Below, piece by piece: positions 61,801 through 64,000 of a DNA stretch of 64,000 nt. The DNA is from Podaxis mareebaensis. Lineage: Eukaryota > Basidiomycota > Agaricomycetes > Agaricales > Agaricaceae. Both the position numbers and the translations under genes were made by a program. Position 1 is the stretch's first letter, and every line of letters starts with the position of its first letter. The stretch covers positions 434,001 through 498,000 of the forward strand of contig JAEUWP010000470.1 in the NCBI GenBank assembly GCA_018524725.1, in the 5' to 3' direction. The notes under the pieces are model-generated. The model made no database searches and was not told where the DNA came from. It saw only the letters and a program-made list of their open reading frames with translations.

Positions 61801-63525
61801 GCGCCGGAGTGGTAAACGTGAGCAGGAGGGAGTTGGGGGGACTGAGGGCCTAAATAAGGGGAATAGGAGGGCGACCCCGTATCAGCAGGATGATGTGTTT
61901 TGGCCTTTTTTGTCTGTGAATCCCAAATGTGTTTACGCTACTTGAGTAGCGAAACGCAGCATACAGGAAAGCACTCACTCTCGATGGAGGAGCAGGTTTT
62001 GTTTGTGGCACTGGCGTAGGCTCCTTATCCATAACGCGCTTTTTTCGTTTGGAAGACTGTGGTTTCTTGGCCGCCACAGCAGGGCTCGACGCTGTATTGT
62101 CGGGCGGTATCCAAGGAGAAGCACCTCCACTTGGTTGAGGTAAAATGACTGGTCCACTCTGCGGACCAGACACCTCTCCCAAGAAAACTTTAAACTCAGC
62201 TAACAAATCGGGTGCATCCTTGAATAGGTGCTGTACTTGCAGGTACACCTGATTTTGTAGAGCGGTCGTCCTGTGAGCCCCGTCAGCCATACAATGAACC
62301 AACTCCGAGTGACGCCAAATTAAGCAAAAACGCACGCGGCCTCCTTTTTATATGTCTGCAAAATATCCAAAAACTGCTTATACGTATCCTGATCATCATT
62401 ATATCGTGCTTTGATCTTATTGAGGTACTGGATAGCGTGATTGAACTGCCCGTTGCCGTCCTTGTCTACCTGTGCGGATGTGGAAGTCGTGGGGGGTGGT
62501 GGTTGACGCCCGTGCAAATCGCCAAGAAATGACGCAGCAACGGTCACCTGAGTACTCTGCTGTTGTGGAGGTTGGCCCGGAGGGGGCTGTCCTGGAGGAT
62601 ATGCACCAGGCGGGGCACTAGGATCGAATGGTACTTGGCCATGGGACGTCATGTGGAACGCTGCCGGGGTAAGGGAGCGTGATATTGTGCCACCAGGTAC
62701 GCTGGCCATGGCCGTAGGCGGAGGCGCGGGTGTAGGGTACAATAGTGGGTTGCCATGACCTGGAGGCGGTAGACTCTGTAAGTCTCTTGTGGGTCGGGGC
62801 GGGACGGCAATGCCGTTGGTGGTCTGGGTCGTGGTACCTTGTGGTGTTGTTACGGTGATGGTATTGGGGTCGGAGGGGTCGGCGGAGACTTCGATGCGAT
62901 AGCCCACAGGCAGGAATGTGTTGAAGCCTTGAATGAGGTACGGGTTTCCATTAAAGAGTTTGGAAACACGATTGATGACGCCTGGGGTGTCGATACTGCA
63001 TGCAAAACAGGAAGACGGAGAGAAAGATGAGAACACGAAGAACGAACAAGACGACCAGAGAACTCACTTTTGACTCTTAAAATCCTTCATGATGTCGAGA
63101 AACTGATTGTACACCTCCGGTCTCTCTGCGAATTGAACCTTGACGGCGTCGAGATAACTGAGCGCGTCGGTGACGTTGAGGGGTCGGCCCATTTCCGGGG
63201 CAATAGCAGAGTCTGGGGGCTGTGGAAGGGGAGTGCCGGCTTTTGGAGTGTGGGGCTTCATGTCTGGAACGAGAGTCGGGGTGAGCGGAAGGGCGGGGAG
63301 TGAGTAGGGCAGAGGGATGGGGAAGGGCAGGGGCGTAGGGGTCGGGTGGAAGAGAGGAAGTGAAGCGCCGTCGTGTATTCCCAAGGGACTCGCACTAGCA
63401 GCCAAAATAGATCTGTTCTCCGAGCTTGATGTCTTCTCAACAACAACTTCCTCCCCCGTCCCAGCCCCAACATGTTCTTCGGAATGCCTTGCGCAGAGTT
63501 CAGCCATCGATGCCACTCCCGTCAT
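58858..63525 (-). CDS. SIN3: SIN3 histone deacetylase corepressor
   Basis: Exons 63525-63068, 62995-62336, 62270-61979, 61913-61410, 61354-60089, 60017-59730, 59663-59613, 59547-59389 and 59316-58858; 1378 aa. Three paired amphipathic helix domains: PAH1 (residues ~115-190, [35 protein letters not shown]), PAH2 (~345-415, [32 protein letters not shown]) and PAH3 (~540-600, [33 protein letters not shown]). The HDAC-interacting domain begins at [20 protein letters not shown] (split by the 61409-61355 intron) and includes [18 protein letters not shown] and [20 protein letters not shown]. The C-terminus has the Sin3 family's conserved region ending with a charged helix. Sin3 is the scaffold of Rpd3-type deacetylase complexes and repressors dock on the PAH domains. 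Start at the first in-frame ATG; a second Met six codons on is possible. Confidence 0.95.
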
Positions 63526-64000
63526 TGCTGTCGTCGTTTGTGTTGACCTTCGAGTCCGATTGCTGGTCGACTCTTTCTCCGTGCACCACAGTCCGGCGTC
63601 CGATTAAAACACCGTGGGAGCCAACACCAACTTTATCTAATCTTGCTTTGTTTGTCTTATAAGATAAGATAACCCGTGAAATCCATGGACATGCTCTCTG
63701 CATATACCTGAGCCCGCGGATGCTAGGCATGCTTAGTGGTCTCTTTGAAGCGGAATGCAAGGGTCCGGATGCACCGACACGTGCTATACTGACACTTTTG
63801 ATCCGGTTAGTATATTGCACGAATCAGAAGCAGTTAAAACCGTGAAATTCGTCATTATATATAAGATCGAAACGTTTCGGGGTATGTCTCTCGCCGAGGC
63901 GAGACGAACGCGTGAGGTACAATCACGCTTGTAAAGTAACCGGTTCACAGACAAATCTAGCTATCCTGTCTATCCAACTGCCTAAATCATAACGCGGAAG
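63526..64000. other. SIN3 promoter side, no further gene seen
   Basis: Upstream of the SIN3 start to the window end. Small frames overlap on both strands but none resembles a protein. A neighbouring gene may begin beyond the window. Confidence 0.45.

Overview
The window is nuclear DNA of a filamentous basidiomycete, most likely an Agaricomycete. Genes lie on both strands at about one per 2.2 kb. Almost every gene is cut by many 42-70 bp GT-AG introns, and the proteins are fungal housekeeping proteins plus families typical of mushroom-forming fungi (secreted intradiol-dioxygenase-like proteins, a GH27 alpha-galactosidase, a large NAK-family kinase). No rRNA, convincing tRNA, CRISPR, prophage or intact transposon was seen. 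All gene models were assembled by hand from ORFs, splice sites and frame; exon lists are in the entries. Layout: 1-3.4 kb, 3' part of an ACT-domain gene and a large nuclear-looking protein. 4.2-8 kb, a possible small ORF, a mitochondrial-targeted protein divergent from a Pfa4-type palmitoyltransferase. 8-12.1 kb, a WG-repeat/coiled-coil protein head to head with inositol phosphosphingolipid phospholipase C (ISC1). 12.4-19.8 kb, four minus-strand genes or gene parts: an HSL-type lipase/esterase with a long tail, methionine aminopeptidase 2, and an Rsc4-like double-bromodomain protein. 20.7-22.7 kb, CutC divergent from an NTF2/p15-like protein. 23.2-32 kb, two DEAH-box helicases head to head (PRP22 and a YLR419W/DHX57-like helicase), the second followed by a recent duplication of its own 3' end. 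32.6-35 kb, nicotinamidase PNC1 and an unknown protein. 35.5-41.7 kb, two tandem secreted intradiol-dioxygenase-like paralogues and an alpha-galactosidase: the one accessory, secretome-like block. 42.3-45.6 kb, exonuclease V (EXO5) and a CTR-like copper transporter. 45.8-53.1 kb, an Ark1/Prk1/AAK1-type kinase, a 3-hydroxyisobutyrate-dehydrogenase-like enzyme and two tandem RidA proteins. 53.4-63.5 kb, SYO1 (ribosomal protein import), a membrane protein with PSAP and PPxY motifs, and the SIN3 corepressor. Functionally the window is mostly a collection of unrelated core genes: chromatin (SIN3, Rsc4-like), splicing and RNA (PRP22, p15-like, second helicase), ribosome assembly (SYO1), lipid and protein modification (ISC1, PFA4, MAP2), NAD salvage (PNC1), copper handling (CutC, CTR), trafficking kinase. 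Possible local co-functions are the tandem dioxygenase-like pair with the alpha-galactosidase (secreted), and the dehydrogenase next to two RidA genes (RidA removes reactive enamine/imine intermediates). The most interesting points are a 21-nt microexon that encodes exactly the P-loop of a DEAH helicase, an EXO5 start codon that appears to be assembled by splicing, a poly(A)-bearing duplication with 16-bp flanking repeats, an Argonaute-hook-like WG-rich region, a membrane protein with three PSAP late-domain motifs, and secreted dioxygenase-like paralogues that lack iron ligands. No complete novel multi-gene system such as a defence island was found.
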